Shown: in pieces, positions 52,741 to 63,966 of the stretch | Layout: each line of letters begins with the position of its first letter | How positions within the stretch are numbered: the stretch's first letter is position 1 | NCBI RefSeq assembly: GCF_000164695.2 | Contig: NC_014643.1 | Coordinates: forward strand, 124,001-188,000 | Origin: Rothia dentocariosa ATCC 17931 | GTDB lineage: Bacteria; Actinomycetota; Actinomycetes; Actinomycetales; Micrococcaceae | Direction of reading: 5' to 3' | DNA length: 64,000 bases | Translations under genes and position numbers: made by a program | Notes under the pieces: generated by a model | Databases searched by the model: none | What the model saw: the letters and a program-made list of their open reading frames with translations, nothing else | What the model was told of the DNA's origin: nothing

Positions 52741-54240
52741 TTACTTGCTCGTTTTAACCTCAAGGCCCGAGACATCCACCTGTTCCAGCGGAATCAAACG
52801 GTCGCGGGTTACGATAGCGTGAATAGCCCAAACTGCCACAAAGACCGGCAGGCCTATATATGAGCTCATCACGCCCACCCAGTCTCCCGCAAGGATCGCC
52901 TCGTAATTCTGCCCACCGATCACCAGCAGACACATAATGAAGGCAATAATCGGCCCCACCGGGAAGAAGGGCGCCGTATAGGGAAGGTCGTTAAGGTTAT
53001 GCCCCTGCCGCATATATGCACGGCGGAACCTATAGTGTGCCACCGCGATACCAACCCAGGTAATGAAACCGGCTAGACCCGAAACATTGACTAGCCACAG
53101 GTAGGCCGCATCCGGCGAAATAACGGAGGCGATAAATCCGATAGCTCCCACGGCGGAAGTTGCCATGAGAGCGGGCATCGGCACGCCCCCCTTATTGACC
53201 TTCGTGAAAATCTTGGGGGCTTTACCCTCCTGCGCGAGTGAGAACAACATGCGTGCCGAGACATAGAGGCCCGAGTTACCTGCAGAGAGCACGGCGGTAA
53301 GAATCACGGCGTTCATCGCTGCAGCGGCGAAGGCAATACCAGCGCGTTCAAAGATAAGGGTGAAGGGAGAAATGTTAATATCGCCTTCGGCTGCGGTGAG
53401 CAGATTCGGATCGGTGTAAGGAATAAGGAATCCTATAACCACCATGGCACCGATATAGAACAGCATGATGCGCCAGAATACGCTGGTGAGTGCGCGCGGC
53501 ACATCGCGACGGGGGTTCTTGGATTCTCCGGCGGCAATACCGATCATCTCGGTACCCTGGAAAGAGAACCCGGCGACCATGAAGATAGCGAAAATAGCGA
53601 CGGGCCCGCCTACAAAAGGAGCTTCGCCCGTGGTCCAGTTTGAAGTACCCGGTGATGCGCCTCCGAGAACCCCGAAGATCATCGCAATTCCCGCAATTAA
53701 GAACACGATAACGGTGACCACCTTAATAGTGGCAAGCCAGAATTCGCCCTCACCGTAGGCTTTGGCAGAAAGAGCATTAAGCCCCGTCAAGAGAACTAAG
53801 AAGATGCCCGCCCACACCCACGAGGGAGTTTCAGGAAGCCAATACTTCATCACTTCCCCGACCGCTACAAGCTCGGCCGCGACGGTGATTGCCCAGTTAA
53901 ACCAGTAGTTCCACCCCATGGCAAACCCGAAGGATGATGAAACGTAACGTGTTGCGTAGGTTTGAAACGAACCTGGGACGGGCAGATGCGCTGCCATCTC
54001 ACCCAGAGACTGCATGAGGAACAGCACCATAATACCGATCAGCCCGTAAGCAACGATAGCGCCGCCCGGCCCGGCGGTAGAGATAGTTTTGCCGGATGCA
54101 ACAAACAGACCGGTGCCGATAGCGCCGCCGATGGCGATCATCTGCATATGACGTGCAGAAAGACCGCGTTTCAGATCAGTATCTGCGGCAACATCACTCG
54201 CATCCGATGCTGGCGAAGACTGTTGTGAAGTTTGTGCCAT
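52741..54240 (-). CDS. lysP: Lysine-specific permease, APC family
   Basis: Proton-coupled amino acid importer with 12 membrane helices. The sequence follows E. coli LysP closely from memory: ARHMQMIAIGGAIGTGLFVASG, GFSFQGTEMIGIAAGES, AVILTAVLSAGNSGLY, YLWLVNVSGLAGFITWVGIA and GHNLNDLPYTAPFFPVGPI. Length 499 aa. Monocistronic, with a terminator behind. Substrate lysine is inferred from this similarity; a broader basic amino acid range is possible. Confidence 0.9.
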   Translation of the reverse strand: MAQTSQQSSPASDASDVAADTDLKRGLSARHMQMIAIGGAIGTGLFVASGKTISTAGPGGAIVAYGLIGIMVLFLMQSLGEMAAHLPVPGSFQTYATRYVSSSFGFAMGWNYWFNWAITVAAELVAVGEVMKYWLPETPSWVWAGIFLVLLTGLNALSAKAYGEGEFWLATIKVVTVIVFLIAGIAMIFGVLGGASPGTSNWTTGEAPFVGGPVAIFAIFMVAGFSFQGTEMIGIAAGESKNPRRDVPRALTSVFWRIMLFYIGAMVVIGFLIPYTDPNLLTAAEGDINISPFTLIFERAGIAFAAAAMNAVILTAVLSAGNSGLYVSARMLFSLAQEGKAPKIFTKVNKGGVPMPALMATSAVGAIGFIASVISPDAAYLWLVNVSGLAGFITWVGIAVAHYRFRRAYMRQGHNLNDLPYTAPFFPVGPIIAFIMCLLVIGGQNYEAILAGDWVGVMSSYIGLPVFVAVWAIHAIVTRDRLIPLEQVDVSGLEVKTSK

Positions 54241-54512
54241 TGTTTTCTCTCTATTCTGAAACTTCCCAGATATGCGGGTGTCACACAGCCATCAGCTTTC
54301 TTATGGTGTTCCCTCAATATCTAAGCCGGAAGATCTTATGTACGTATCCTCTGAAGAAACGCCGTTACGGCATCCTGAAGTATTTCTAATGATGCCTAAA
54401 TTTTTCTAATCAAGCTCTAATACTACATCTCTCATACGTGCTACGCCACTTCGAAAGCTGTATGTACACTGCCCCCATCTAGGCAATAACCGCCTTTACG
54501 CACAAAAACGGG
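54241..54512. other. Upstream region of lysP
   Basis: About 270 bases between lysP and the terminator of the surface-protein gene. It should contain the lysP promoter. I see no gene or clear regulatory motif. Confidence 0.35.
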
Positions 54513-54545
54513 GTGGATACCTCATGAGAGAGATACCCACCCCGA
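54513..54545 (-). terminator. Terminator of the collagen-like protein gene
   Basis: CGGGGTGG/CCACCCCG stem; on the minus strand it is followed by TTTTTG, 35 bases after the stop codon. Confidence 0.7.
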
Positions 54546-54579
54546 ATTTGTAACCTCTATAACGACAATTCGTCGTTAA

Positions 54580-57282
<2,703 letters not shown>

Positions 57283-57792
57283 ATGTAAACCTCTTTTATG
57301 TCGGCTTCGTGTGCACGGAAACTTTCAACTACCGCAGGAGTAAACCCTCAAGGGTAGCCTAGACTAAGTATCCAATTCCCAGGCTACAGGGGCTCCACTA
57401 GGCATACAAGCATGTTTATAACATTTAAGTGAACATCACTCAGCTTGCACCCTTTTTTGTCTACAATAAACATTTCAAAAATCCTGCATATCCAGGGACC
57501 TCTTAAGGACTTTTACCCCCTCATACATCCCCTGCAATTCCAGGGATTGAAGAGAATAAGATCCTTCATGTAGCACCTACTAGAAGCACACTTAAGATTC
57601 CCAGGTAAAATCTGCACTTGAGGTTAAAAATAAAGTTTTAATAACACGTGTCGAATCCGGTCACATAGTGGCACACCCTACACAACCCCCGCTTTTCGCT
57701 TGATATATCAAGTATTTTCACTATCAAAATGCATTCTCAAAATTTACATATCAAGAGCTTCGTTGCGCAGTCGAAACCTGCTGGTAAACGTA
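57283..57792. other. 510-bp upstream region of the surface protein gene
   Basis: No gene recognised. Two related 16-base elements, CCTGCAtaTCCAGGGA (57483-57498) and CCTGCAatTCCAGGGA (57531-57546), lie 48 bases apart, and CTTGATATATCAAG at 57699-57712 is a perfect 14-bp palindrome. These are candidate regulatory sites for the surface-protein gene. The promoter itself is not clear. Confidence 0.45.
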
Positions 57793-58467
57793 CTACAACT
57801 CCACAGCACATATACCTTTTGCCGTCTGATTATATAAACCAGCATTGCTCACACTTCGATAGACTACATCTACTACCTCGTTGCAGTATCGAGCTGCCGC
57901 CCCATCGTCTAAAGCTACTCCTGGCGGTAAAGTACCGCTTTGTAGTGTCTGCAAAAAACTTCTGGGACGACCAGGTTCAGTATTGAAATGAGAGCAGAAA
58001 CTGCCAGGCAGTATACCCAAACCGTCATTGAGCGCTTCTAAACCACCAAACGAATCGGTCAGACATGACTCGAACCAGCAAGCTGCACCTGCACTTATCC
58101 CCGATAGAACCGTTCCCTCGACATATGCTTTGCGAAGCACACGGTCAAGTCCATGCAATCTCCACACAGCTAAGAGGTTTGCGGTGTTACCGCCTCCGAC
58201 ATAGATGATGTCTTGACGGCGTATAAATTCTTCAAGGTTCGGCTCTGTACGGCGAAAAAGCTCAAGATGAGCAGGAATACACGAATATCTTTTAAAGGCA
58301 GTATAGAAACGCTCGATATACGCACGTGAATCTCCACTAGCCGTAGGAATAAAACACACCCTTGGTTTTCTCCGCATGCTGGACTCTAACAGAAACACAT
58401 CTTGATCAGTATTCTCACCGTCAGAGAACCCACCACTCAGAAGCACAATAGTGCGTTGAGTCTCCAT
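57793..58467 (-). CDS. Peptidase E-like (S51 / class I glutamine amidotransferase-like) protein
   Basis: Cytosolic hydrolase fold; the nucleophile Ser lies in LSGISAGAACWFES, the SxGA elbow of S51 peptidases, and the oxyanion region in IYVGGGNTANLLA. Peptidase E members cleave Asp-Xaa dipeptides; others in the family are cyanophycinase-like, so the substrate is uncertain. ATG at 58467 has GGAGG eleven bases upstream; the frame extends to 58500 (MHGLFVEGWLP). 224 aa. An internal 128-bp piece of this gene recurs at 58635-58762. Confidence 0.85.
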   Translation of the reverse strand: METQRTIVLLSGGFSDGENTDQDVFLLESSMRRKPRVCFIPTASGDSRAYIERFYTAFKRYSCIPAHLELFRRTEPNLEEFIRRQDIIYVGGGNTANLLAVWRLHGLDRVLRKAYVEGTVLSGISAGAACWFESCLTDSFGGLEALNDGLGILPGSFCSHFNTEPGRPRSFLQTLQSGTLPPGVALDDGAAARYCNEVVDVVYRSVSNAGLYNQTAKGICAVEL

Positions 58468-58570
58468 AGGTAACCAACCCTCCACAAATAAGCCATGCAA
58501 TCATAGCCCATCCTAAACACCGAGCATATCCAGAGTATATAGGTCTATATATGGATTCAACGCGGTAACA

Positions 58571-58638
58571 CCCTACTCAGCATTCGCACTATGAAACTCA
58601 ACCTTCGTTGGATACTCCACCGTACGAGAGACCGTGCA
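58571..58638 (-). pseudogene. Duplicated fragment of the OsmC gene 3' end
   Basis: 68 bases match 59660-59727, the last 66 bases of the OsmC gene and its flank, with five differences (93%). The stop codon is included. It directly abuts a fragment of the S51 gene, sharing TGCA at the joint. A remnant, not a gene. Confidence 0.85.
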
Positions 58639-58762
58639 ACCTCCACGCAGCTAAGAGGTTTGCGGTGTTACCGCCTCCGACATAGATGATGTCTTGACGG
58701 CGTATAAATTCTTCAAGGTTCGGCTCTGTGCGGCGAAAAAAACTTAAGATACGCAAGAGTAC
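58635..58762 (-). pseudogene. Duplicated internal fragment of the S51 peptidase gene
   Basis: Matches 58154-58281 inside the S51 gene: three differences in the first 106 bases, then declining similarity with a one-base insertion in an A run. No start or stop context; a remnant. Joined on its left to the OsmC fragment. Confidence 0.85.
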
Positions 58763-58874
58763 AGATAACGCCACAAAATTTTCAGGGAACTACTGATATT
58801 ATCGGCGTAGTTCGCCTGAGTTTAGCCAATTCGATCAGTTGCTACATCACATAATAAGGAATAGGGAGAAAACA

Positions 58875-59546
58875 TTGAGCAGAACTACCATGATCATTAT
58901 TATCACTGTTGCCATTGCCATCTTCTACCTCACCTACGATGCGGTGCGCAGATCACGAGAGAAGAAGCTCCCCTACGTATTTAAGAGGAAGTATCACCAG
59001 CTTGAAGGATGGCTGAATGTGACAGCGCTAGGTTTAACAATAGATGCCTTAATCATTCCGTGGGATATGGCATGGACCGGAACGTGGAATACCATTCTTT
59101 TCGGCGGTACAGCACTACTTAGCGCGAATTTCCTCTACGCATACGAAATGGAGTACTTTAGTATTCACTCAGACGGTACTATTAAATACCATACTCGAAC
59201 AGGAAAAATTATTACAACACATTTTAATTGTATTAATAAATATAGTTATTCTCCTTGGGGTAAAAATTTCCGTGGAGGTGAAGATATTTCGTTTCCTGAT
59301 ATTTTCCACCTCAGAACCAGAGACGATAAAACAGCAGCCAAGTTTTCAATAAAAGCTACCAAAGAATACTCCATAGCCGCGCATGTTATCTTCCGACAGG
59401 AGAAGGGTCGGTGGGCACACATCCACAGTTCAGAAGACCAGGCTCAGATTGAAGAAATACTTCACGACAAAAAAGCCATTATCCAATATCTGACCGAAAA
59501 CCCTCAAGGCACCGACCTTGCTGATGATTCTGCGCACTATATGTAA
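58875..59546 (+). CDS. Membrane protein of unknown function (223 aa)
   Basis: Not recognised. Two or three apolar segments come first (MIIIITVAIAIFYLTYDAV, then WLNVTALGLTIDALII and WNTILFGGTALLSANFLYAYEM), followed by a ~120-residue cytosolic domain with alternating strands (FSIHSDGTIKYHTRTGKIITT) that could be PH-like. Start is TTG at 58875 because AGGGAG lies eight bases upstream; a TTG at 58839 and ATG at 58890 are alternatives. More A+T-rich than neighbours. It lies between a rearrangement scar and OsmC. Confidence 0.65.
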   Translation: MSRTTMIIIITVAIAIFYLTYDAVRRSREKKLPYVFKRKYHQLEGWLNVTALGLTIDALIIPWDMAWTGTWNTILFGGTALLSANFLYAYEMEYFSIHSDGTIKYHTRTGKIITTHFNCINKYSYSPWGKNFRGGEDISFPDIFHLRTRDDKTAAKFSIKATKEYSIAAHVIFRQEKGRWAHIHSSEDQAQIEEILHDKKAIIQYLTENPQGTDLADDSAHYM

Positions 59547-59580
59547 TATGTTTCCGCATCAAAGCCCCCCTGCGATAAAT

Positions 59581-59613
59581 GCCGAGCAGATAACTTTTAA
59601 TAATCTGCTCGGC
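59581..59613. terminator. Hairpin between the unknown membrane gene and OsmC
   Basis: Perfect arms GCCGAGCAGAT/ATCTGCTCGGC around a short A+T loop, between convergent genes. Few T residues in either tail. Confidence 0.6.
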
Positions 59614-59661
59614 AAAAATATATGCTTAAAGTCAAGGCCAATACGATAATCCAGCAAAGCC

Positions 59662-60126
59662 CTACTCAGCATTTACATTATGAAACTCAACCTTCGTCGG
59701 ATGCTCCACCGTACGAGAGACCGTGCAGTCCTTCTCAGCGCTCAAACGAATTAACCGATCCACCATCTTAGCGGCCTGCGTGCCCGCCTCGGTTTCAGGG
59801 AACTGCACATCAAAATCGACCTCAACATCATCAAGACGTACCGCACCGTCCTCATGCTTCTTCAGAGCAGAAGCAAGTACCTCGAATACCTGTGGGATTT
59901 CACGGCGGGTGGTGACCGCATCCACATCGACCGAGGAGCATCCGGCGATCGCCGCTAATAAGAGCTCCACCGGAGTTAGAAGCCCATCACCCACCCCGAA
60001 GTCCAGGGTTGCCCCATTCGCACCATGTGCCCGGTACCGCAAGCGATCAACCCGTTCTACACGAACTTCGCGGTAGTCCTCAGACTCGCGGCGTACTATT
60101 GTTTTCTCAGCAGGCGCTTTATTCAT
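59662..60126 (-). CDS. OsmC-family peroxide reductase-like protein
   Basis: Thiol-dependent hydroperoxide reductase family. The two redox cysteines are C63 in IAGCSSVDVD and C134 in EKDCTVSRTV. PVELLLAAIAGCSS is the family hallmark. The ATG at 60126 has AAGGAG eight bases before it; the frame could extend two codons. 154 aa. The last 66 bases are duplicated upstream at 58571. Whether it is OsmC or Ohr-like is not settled; YhfA-type OsmC is closest. Confidence 0.88.
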   Translation of the reverse strand: MNKAPAEKTIVRRESEDYREVRVERVDRLRYRAHGANGATLDFGVGDGLLTPVELLLAAIAGCSSVDVDAVTTRREIPQVFEVLASALKKHEDGAVRLDDVEVDFDVQFPETEAGTQAAKMVDRLIRLSAEKDCTVSRTVEHPTKVEFHNVNAE

Positions 60127-60297
60127 CAGCAATACTCCTTAACACGGTGAAACTGTCGCTTGTACATTGAGCATAACGCAGGCACCACATCTTTATTCCT
60201 CCCCTGATATTCCGTACAGCAAAACGAAGTACATAAAACTTCCCTAAAATTGGATAGGATAATTGAAGACTCATTTTCACTCTTGCTGAGAGGCACC

Positions 60298-61173
60298 ATG
60301 AAAGATACCGCGAAGGAAACAAGCGACGCAGAACATTACGCCGCGATCGGTCATAACCCCACCGAGAGCGGCTTCAAACAGGCTTTACGGGCATCCAGCG
60401 TGGTGCTTGCAAGTTTCGTGGTGTTGGGGTTAGGTTTGGGCGTTATTATTAGTGCTCACCATTTACCGTGGTGGCTTGCGCCCGCAATATCCCTCATCGT
60501 TTACGCCGGTTCCGTCGAGTTCCTGGTGGTAGAAATGATCGCAACCGGAGCCAGTGTAGGCGCTATTGGTTTCACAACTCTGCTCGTGAACTCCCGCCAT
60601 CTGGTGTACGGTATTTCCTTCCCGCTGCAGAACGTCAAGGGTTTCTGGGCGAAGCTCTACGCCATATACACGCTCTGCGACGAATCCTACGCGCTCAACA
60701 CCGGCCCCAACCGGAATACGCTCTCTCACGCACGTATTCTATGGGTGAGTACATTCCTGCACATCAGCTGGGTGGCAGGAACAACCGCCGGGTTCTTTAT
60801 TGGCGCATCGTTTCTGAGCCACCTTGAGGGTATGGATTTCGCCATGACGGCGCTGTTTACGATCCTCGCGATTGATGCTTACCGCGCTCAACGGGATAAT
60901 GTCACGGCTCTTCTCACGCTGATCTCTGGCGCGGTGGGTATTATCCTGGCACCCGGTTCCATGCTTCTGGTGTCGATGGGAACCTACACTGCCCTGCTGA
61001 TAGTACGGTTCTTTATCGCAAAATCACGGGGAACACTGCCGGAACACCAGATACCCGCCCCAGAGAATAACGCATCGCTGACGGTTGCCGAAGACAGCAC
61101 GACAGATCAGGTGAAAACTCCAAGCCCCACATTCACTCACTACACCGACCCGCAGGAGAACCCCCATGATTAA
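60298..61173 (+). CDS. azlC: Branched-chain amino acid exporter large subunit (AzlC, copy 1)
   Basis: Membrane protein that with AzlD exports branched-chain amino acids or analogues (BrnFE in Corynebacterium). GFKQALRASSVVLASF starts the domain; hallmarks are YAGSVEFLVVEMIATGAS, TLLVNSRHLVYGISF and LCDESYALN. Start ATG at 60298 after GAGAGGCACC; the longer frame is not used. The C-terminal ~55 residues are a polar tail. Overlaps azlD by eight bases. Length 291 aa. Confidence 0.88.
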   Translation: MKDTAKETSDAEHYAAIGHNPTESGFKQALRASSVVLASFVVLGLGLGVIISAHHLPWWLAPAISLIVYAGSVEFLVVEMIATGASVGAIGFTTLLVNSRHLVYGISFPLQNVKGFWAKLYAIYTLCDESYALNTGPNRNTLSHARILWVSTFLHISWVAGTTAGFFIGASFLSHLEGMDFAMTALFTILAIDAYRAQRDNVTALLTLISGAVGIILAPGSMLLVSMGTYTALLIVRFFIAKSRGTLPEHQIPAPENNASLTVAEDSTTDQVKTPSPTFTHYTDPQENPHD

Positions 61174-61504
61174 CGGCCACATCGATAGCGGCTATATTAT
61201 CAGCGCCGTTCTGGTGGCGGCGGCTGTAACCTTTGTTCTGCGGGTGCTCCCCTTTGGTCTCAAAAAAGCCCTTGCAGGTTCTGAGGTGCTGGATGCGCTC
61301 AGCCATTGGATTCCACTCGGGGCCGTAGCGCTTCTGGCGATCTATGCGGTAAGCCGTATTGACTTTTCATCCACACACACCGCGGTTCCCTACCTTGCCG
61401 GGTTTGTGGTGACGGCGCTCGTGCACCTGTGGAAGAAGAATATGGTATACAGCATGATCGCCGGTACCGCCACCTGCGTTATTCTCATCAACTGGGTTTT
61501 CTAG
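61166..61504 (+). CDS. azlD: Branched-chain amino acid exporter small subunit (AzlD)
   Basis: 112-aa membrane protein with about four helices; VAAAVTFVLRVLPFGLKKAL and LGAVALLAIYAVSRI are typical. Overlaps azlC copy 1 by eight bases and precedes azlC copy 2 by nine bases. It is the only small subunit in the window. Confidence 0.88.
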   Translation: MINGHIDSGYIISAVLVAAAVTFVLRVLPFGLKKALAGSEVLDALSHWIPLGAVALLAIYAVSRIDFSSTHTAVPYLAGFVVTALVHLWKKNMVYSMIAGTATCVILINWVF

Positions 61505-61513
61505 GGGCATACC

Positions 61514-62467
61514 ATGTTTGAAAGATCTTCACACCCCAACCGCCACCTTGGGGAGGCGCCGCAACAAACCAGCGACGAACAGGTTCTCGATATTATCGCC
61601 TCCGCAGGTCTGGCGACCAGCAGCATTCCGGTGGTGCAGGAACGCGAGCAGGCTTTACGCGCAGGCGATGATGCCCTTAGTCTTGAGCTCCGCCGCACTG
61701 GCGAGAGCGGATTTCGTGAGGCAATGCGCGTTGCATCCCTTGTGATGCTGGGCCTGTTTTTCGTGGGAATTGGACTCGGTGTTGTGATACACAGCTTGGG
61801 TTTTCCTTGGTGGCTTGCACCCCTGCTTCCAGGAGTTTTATTCGCCGGGTCTGTAGAGTTCGTATTGCTGACGATGATGGCAGCGGGTGCCTCGCTGGTA
61901 TCCGTTGCGGTGATGACGTTGCTCATCAATTCACGCCACCTCATGTATGGGCTGTCCTACCCTATCGAGCGTGTGCACGGCTCTCTCGCCAAGTTTTACA
62001 CCGTCTATACGCTCATCGACGAGGCTTTTGCCCTCAACAGCGGACCGGAACGGCATACTCTAAGAGGGTCACGCATTCTGTGGATTCATGCTGGAATGCA
62101 TGTGAGCGTTATCCTCAGTTCCACACTCGGGTTCTTCTTGGGGTCGAGTTTTCTGGCGCATCTTGAGGGGTTCGATTTCGTAATGACTGCGCTCTTTACG
62201 GTACTTGCCCTTGATGCCTATCGCGCTAACCCCGATAGGCTCACGGTGCTTTTCTCGGTGATCGCGGCGGCAGTAGCGTTGATTATTGCCCCGGGGTCTA
62301 TGCTCTTGGTGGCGATGGCAGTGTATATGGCGCTTCTGGTGGGGCGTTATGCAGCGGCGAAGAAACGCGGTTCTCTGCCTCAACATATGCTGGTCGCCGA
62401 CGAGCTTACGCACCATCGCACGGAACACGATCGCGCAGAAGAGACTCCGCACGAACCAGCACAATAG
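61514..62467 (+). CDS. AzlC paralogue (copy 2)
   Basis: Second AzlC-type protein, 317 aa. The core matches copy 1 (FAGSVEFVLLTMMAAGAS, TLLINSRHLMYGLSY, LIDEAFALN, LEGFDFVMTALFTVLALDAYRA). It has an extra ~65-residue polar N-terminus (SDEQVLDIIASAGLATSSIPV) and a His-rich tail (THHRTEHDRAEETPHE). Translation is probably coupled to azlD, nine bases upstream. Either each AzlC pairs with the same AzlD or the large subunits act as a heteromer. Substrate may differ from copy 1. Confidence 0.82.
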   Translation: MFERSSHPNRHLGEAPQQTSDEQVLDIIASAGLATSSIPVVQEREQALRAGDDALSLELRRTGESGFREAMRVASLVMLGLFFVGIGLGVVIHSLGFPWWLAPLLPGVLFAGSVEFVLLTMMAAGASLVSVAVMTLLINSRHLMYGLSYPIERVHGSLAKFYTVYTLIDEAFALNSGPERHTLRGSRILWIHAGMHVSVILSSTLGFFLGSSFLAHLEGFDFVMTALFTVLALDAYRANPDRLTVLFSVIAAAVALIIAPGSMLLVAMAVYMALLVGRYAAAKKRGSLPQHMLVADELTHHRTEHDRAEETPHEPAQ

Positions 62468-62484
62468 TTTCAAACGGCAGAACA

Positions 62485-62528
62485 AAGCAGGCACCACGGC
62501 ACGGAAAAACCGGGCATGGTGCCTGCTT
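62485..62528. terminator. Terminator between azlC copy 2 and tpx
   Basis: Perfect 12-bp arms AAGCAGGCACCA/TGGTGCCTGCTT. Convergent genes share it; inner CGG/CCG pairs extend the stem. Confidence 0.75.
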
Positions 62529-62545
62529 GATAGGCTCAGCTGCGT

Positions 62546-63046
62546 TTACTTAAGAGCTGCGAGCGCAGCCTCGTAATTAGGTTCGTTGGTGATTTCGGGA
62601 ACGAGCTCGGTGTACACTACCTCACCGGCGGGGTTCACGACTACGACGGCGCGAGCAAGGAGCCCTTCGAGAGGTCCGTCGGTCATTGTCACGCCGAAGT
62701 CCTGCCCGAAGGATGAGCGGAATGCGGAGGTGGTAACAACGTTCTCGATGCCCTCAGCGGCACAGAAACGACCAAGCGCGAACGGAAGATCGTGTGAAAC
62801 GTTCACGACAACGGTGTTATCAAGACCGGCGGCTTCTTTGTTGAAGTTGCGAACCGAGGCGGCGCATACGCCGGTATCGACCGAGGGGAAGATATTCAGC
62901 ACGAGGTTCTTACCCGAGAACTGGGCGCCGGTGACCTCAGCGAGGTCGGCGTCGAGTACGGAGAATGCGGGGACCTTAGAACCGATGGCGGGAAGGTTGC
63001 CGCTGGTGTGAACTGCAAGGTTATTTTGAAAAGTAATTTCAGCCAT
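62546..63046 (-). CDS. tpx: Thiol peroxidase (Tpx peroxiredoxin)
   Basis: Reduces hydroperoxides with thioredoxin-type reductants. Peroxidatic C61 lies in [14 protein letters not shown] and resolving C95 in [10 protein letters not shown], the Tpx spacing. Start ATG at 63046 ([26 protein letters not shown]) fits the family beginning; GAGG is very close to the ATG. 166 aa. It converges on azlC. Confidence 0.94.
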   Translation of the reverse strand: MAEITFQNNLAVHTSGNLPAIGSKVPAFSVLDADLAEVTGAQFSGKNLVLNIFPSVDTGVCAASVRNFNKEAAGLDNTVVVNVSHDLPFALGRFCAAEGIENVVTTSAFRSSFGQDFGVTMTDGPLEGLLARAVVVVNPAGEVVYTELVPEITNEPNYEAALAALK

Positions 63047-63196
63047 TTCCTCATTGTCGCGCGTTCTCTGCCTCTGCGCAAGGGGAACTGTCGCGTAAGA
63101 GCCGGGCCGCGCGGTCTCGTCGTACATTCATGCTGTTGCGAAGGGAGTTCATGAGGAATATGAAATACTTACGCAACGGGGCGGGCTATTAGCGTG

Positions 63197-63202
63197 TATA
63201 CT
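63197..63202 (+). promoter_or_regulatory. Possible -10 of the lipoprotein gene
   Basis: TATACT, about 94 bases before the start codon. No good -35 is seen. Confidence 0.35.
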
Positions 63203-63295
63203 TTCGACCCGCAAACCCGGCAGGTCTCCCGCACTGGCGAGTTGCCGCCAGTAAACTAGGAGTAACAACACGCACCGATACGAAAAGAGTTTTTC

Positions 63296-63937
63296 ATGTC
63301 TAGATTTCCTGTAAAACCGCTAGTTTTCTGCGCTGGCGCGGCGCTTCTGCTTTCTTCCTGCGGTAACCCGTTTGGCGCATCCACCGATTCGGGCAGCAGT
63401 TCGCAGGCTGCACGCAGTTCCAGCTCATCTAGTTCTTCATCCGCTTCAACCAGCGCATCTCACTCTCCCACAGCAAGTGCCACCAGTTCTTCAGCCTCTC
63501 CAAGTCCGAGCGTGTCTGTAGTAACGGTAACCGCCAACCCGCAGCCGGAGGCAAGTACCGTTACGGTAACCGCATCATCAAATTCTAATTCGGGGTCTTC
63601 GTCCTCAAGCGGGCGTTTGGCGTTGGATTCTAATGCGAGTAAACTTCGCGGTCATCATTCGTGGTCGCTGAGTTCGGCGGATACTTCGACTTTCGATTCG
63701 AGTGCGGAGCTCTCGTGGATTACGGTCGGGTCTTCCGATGGTGCGTCACATATTATGCTGTTCCATCACGGAGACTACTTGGGAACCGGCACGCTCAACC
63801 CAGTTCAGGGGTCCCCTTCGGTCTCACGGAATTCTGCTAACCAGATTTCGGCCTCTGTGGGGTCTTCCCAAGCGACGTTCACCTGGGACTCCGCTCAGGA
63901 AAAGATTGTTATGAACGGGGATTTGCCGACCGGGTAG
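63296..63937 (+). CDS. LppP/LprE-like lipoprotein
   Basis: Secreted lipoprotein of 213 aa. Signal peptide ends LLSSC (lipobox, Cys22). A Ser/Ala/Thr-rich linker (residues ~30-105) with VTVTANPQPEASTVTVTA leads to a C-terminal domain with LFHHGDYLGTGTLNP, which resembles the LppP/LprE family (ending in a FTWDSAQEKI-type strand). Role unknown. AAAGAG is about nine bases before the ATG; a perfect terminator follows at the window end. Confidence 0.8.
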   Translation: MSRFPVKPLVFCAGAALLLSSCGNPFGASTDSGSSSQAARSSSSSSSSSASTSASHSPTASATSSSASPSPSVSVVTVTANPQPEASTVTVTASSNSNSGSSSSSGRLALDSNASKLRGHHSWSLSSADTSTFDSSAELSWITVGSSDGASHIMLFHHGDYLGTGTLNPVQGSPSVSRNSANQISASVGSSQATFTWDSAQEKIVMNGDLPTG

Positions 63938-63966
63938 TTCCTGATAAACGTGTGTAAGCAAGCGGT

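Noticed and set aside
57729..57986. 85-codon plus-strand frame overlapping the S51 gene end
   Set aside because: Overlaps the conserved C-terminal part of the S51 gene on the other strand, has no ribosome site and no recognisable domain.
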